Assembly: GCA_965246785.1 (NCBI GenBank)
Contig: CBDFFM010000006.1
Span: 1-64,000, forward strand
Source: UBA1952 sp965246785
GTDB lineage: Bacteria > Bacteroidota > Bacteroidia > Chitinophagales > Chitinophagaceae
Reading direction: 5' to 3'
DNA: 64,000 bases
Position 1 is the stretch's first letter. Each line of letters starts with the position of its first letter. Both the position numbers and the translations under genes were made by a program. Of the stretch, positions 62,457-64,000 are shown one piece after another. The notes under the pieces were generated by a model, which did no database searches, had not been told where the DNA came from, and saw nothing but the letters and a program-made list of their open reading frames with translations.

Positions 62457-64000
62457 ATGCGGAATATGTTTACAAAGAAATCTTTACTGTTTTCAGCTAT
62501 TGCCGTCACAGCGGTGATGGGTAATGATGTGAAGGCACAATTCACCACCGGCAATGTGGTTGTGTTGCAGGTTGGCAATGGTGTGAGTACACTAAGCAAC
62601 GTTGCTGCACCGCTTTTCCTGAAAGAATACAATACTACTATGGCGTCACAGACGACAGCGGTAAGCATGGTGGCCATACCGCCATCCGGCACCGGCGGCG
62701 CGCGCCTTACCAATAGCGGTAGTGCCAGTTCAGAAGGGCAAATCACGCTCTCGGCAGACAGCACCAAAATCGTTATTGCCGGTTATGATGCAGACACTGC
62801 GACGACCGGCGTGGCCAGCACCACTTCATTAGCTGTACCGCGTGCTATTGATACAGTAGGCAAGCTGGGCATCCCGGGCCGTGCCGATACTTCGCAAAGT
62901 GCTTTTACCGGAAATAATATCCGTAGCGCAACCCGCGGTAGCACAGAGAATTATTGGGCAGCCGGCGGCAATACAGGCACCTATTACATGGGCAACCTGG
63001 CAACGCCTACGGTTATTCAAAGCGCCACAGCCAGCAATACGCGTGTTATTCTCGCGGCAAATGGCAAGTTGTATTTCACCACTTCATCCGGCACTCCGCG
63101 CTTCTTGCGCATCAACAGCCAGCCTACAACGGCAACTGTAGCCGACACATTGATTACACTTGGCATTGGTGCATCGCCTTACGGCTTTGCCATCAACAGC
63201 AGCGAGTCAGTAATCTATATCGCTGACGACCGGACGACCTCGGCAGGCGGCATCCAGAAGTGGACGCTGAACGGCACCACCTGGTCGCTAACTTATACGC
63301 TCAATGTGGGCAGCGGTCTTGGCGCACGCAGCGTGATTGCGGACTGGAGCACAACGGCCCCGACACTTTACGCGGTAACAACTGCAATAGGCGGCAGTCT
63401 GGTAAAGATGGTGGACAGCAATGCTACGGCAGTTCCGCTCACGCTTGCTACAGGTACTGCTACAGCCATCATCCGCTCAGTAGCCTTTGTGCCGCGCGCT
63501 GTATTCACCTGCGTTCCGGCTACGCTTGCTACGAGCGCGACACCTTATACCTGCGCCTCCAACGGCACCATTACGCTTAGCGCGACGCTGGGCACCGGGC
63601 CGTTTACGTTTGCTTACACCGGCCCGTCTTCGTTTACTTCTACCGCTCAGAATCTTACGAACCTTCAGCCGGGCACCTACAACGTAACTGTGACGGCAAC
63701 GGGCGGATGTACATCCAGCACCTCCGTTACAGTGGCCAATAATGCAACCATCACGGCAAGCGCTGCCGCAACCGGAAGCACTACGCGCTGCGCGAAAGAC
63801 AGCGTGCTCCTTACAGCGAATGCCGGCACTGGCTACCGCTACCAATGGAAGCTGAATGGCGTCAACCTGCTGCCAACCGATACGATGCAGACTTACAAAG
63901 CTGGCGCGTCCGGCAATTACACCGTTGCTGTTTCATCCGGTGTGAACTGCACGGCTACTTCTTCCGCAATTGCTGTTACTATTAATCCGCAGCCGTCCGC
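62457..64000 (+). CDS. Large exported cell-surface protein, 3' end beyond the window
   Basis: Open from the ATG at 62457 to the right edge (514 codons). Signal peptide MRNMFTKKSLLFSAIAVTAVMG...VKAQ. The N-terminus (FTTGNVVVLQVGNGVSTLSNVAAPLFLKEY) parallels the decayed gene on the other strand, and both share the region ARSVIADWSTTAPTLYAVTT-like. From about residue 345 begins a string of Ig/PKD-like domains (CVPATLATSATPYTCASNGTITLSATLGTGPFTFAYTG, RCAKDSVLLTANAGTGYRYQWKLNGVNLLPTDTMQTYKA) typical of T9SS surface proteins. The likely T9SS tail lies beyond the edge. Confidence 0.85.
   Translation, partial: MRNMFTKKSLLFSAIAVTAVMGNDVKAQFTTGNVVVLQVGNGVSTLSNVAAPLFLKEYNTTMASQTTAVSMVAIPPSGTGGARLTNSGSASSEGQITLSADSTKIVIAGYDADTATTGVASTTSLAVPRAIDTVGKLGIPGRADTSQSAFTGNNIRSATRGSTENYWAAGGNTGTYYMGNLATPTVIQSATASNTRVILAANGKLYFTTSSGTPRFLRINSQPTTATVADTLITLGIGASPYGFAINSSESVIYIADDRTTSAGGIQKWTLNGTTWSLTYTLNVGSGLGARSVIADWSTTAPTLYAVTTAIGGSLVKMVDSNATAVPLTLATGTATAIIRSVAFVPRAVFTCVPATLATSATPYTCASNGTITLSATLGTGPFTFAYTGPSSFTSTAQNLTNLQPGTYNVTVTATGGCTSSTSVTVANNATITASAAATGSTTRCAKDSVLLTANAGTGYRYQWKLNGVNLLPTDTMQTYKAGASGNYTVAVSSGVNCTATSSAIAVTINPQPS

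Overview
The window looks like an accessory region from a Bacteroidota chromosome, most likely a Chitinophagales/Chitinophagaceae-type soil or freshwater bacterium. The evidence is a set of large exported proteins ending in type IX secretion (T9SS) sorting tails (YPNP... then a terminal K/R-rich strand), A-rich leaders in place of strong Shine-Dalgarno sites, TAnnTTTG-like -7 boxes, TPR-type and LytS-type sensor kinases, and Bacteroidota-style serine recombinases. No rRNA, tRNA or CRISPR array was seen.

Layout. (1) 1-8.4 kb is a mobile-element backbone: a large serine recombinase running off the left edge, small helper ORFs, an HTH + RecA-like ATPase + membrane-helix protein, a ~350-bp array of GAACGTTC palindromes, a further element gene, then an HTH/alpha-CTD-like protein and an XRE repressor. 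(2) 8.4-16.6 kb holds four T9SS-exported proteins: a metzincin protease, a TIMP-like protein one base behind it, a subtilase and a repeat protein. (3) 16.6-21.8 kb holds a NarL-type two-component system and two exported proteins. (4) 21.8-37 kb begins with a broken second recombinase, followed by stress and metal genes (AraC regulator, cupin, cysteine-rich copper-binding protein, YceI, porin-like protein, universal stress protein, CbpA/CbpM, DUF1003, ArsR-SRPBCC-DoxX), several of them broken. (5) 37-49.8 kb is a one-directional run of eleven exported WD40/MORN/TPR/lipoprotein genes ending in a second TPR-kinase/NarL pair. (6) 50-59.6 kb holds two copies of a LytS/LytTR + secreted-protein module, one rearranged, around a secreted SBBP-repeat protein. 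(7) 59.7-64 kb holds a recombinase remnant, a decayed secreted DUF3616/Calx-beta-like gene and an intact divergent relative that runs off the right edge.

Two observations tie the window together. First, the 3' end of the serine recombinase (a hairpin plus a conserved GGAACGTTATCGAACCA-like core) recurs in the same orientation near 16.6, 21.8, 49.9 and 59.7 kb, each time just downstream of a rightward transcription unit. The segments between copies look like successively accreted islands. Second, in the 50-59 kb segment three secreted-protein genes share a 21-bp-period direct repeat (CTTGTGGAG then CTTGTGTAAT) about 28 bp upstream of a -7-like box. This is the geometry expected for LytTR response-regulator sites and suggests that the two kinase/regulator pairs control surface-protein expression.

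Several genes carry single-base disruptions, three of them in homopolymers, so either gene decay or sequencing error must be considered.
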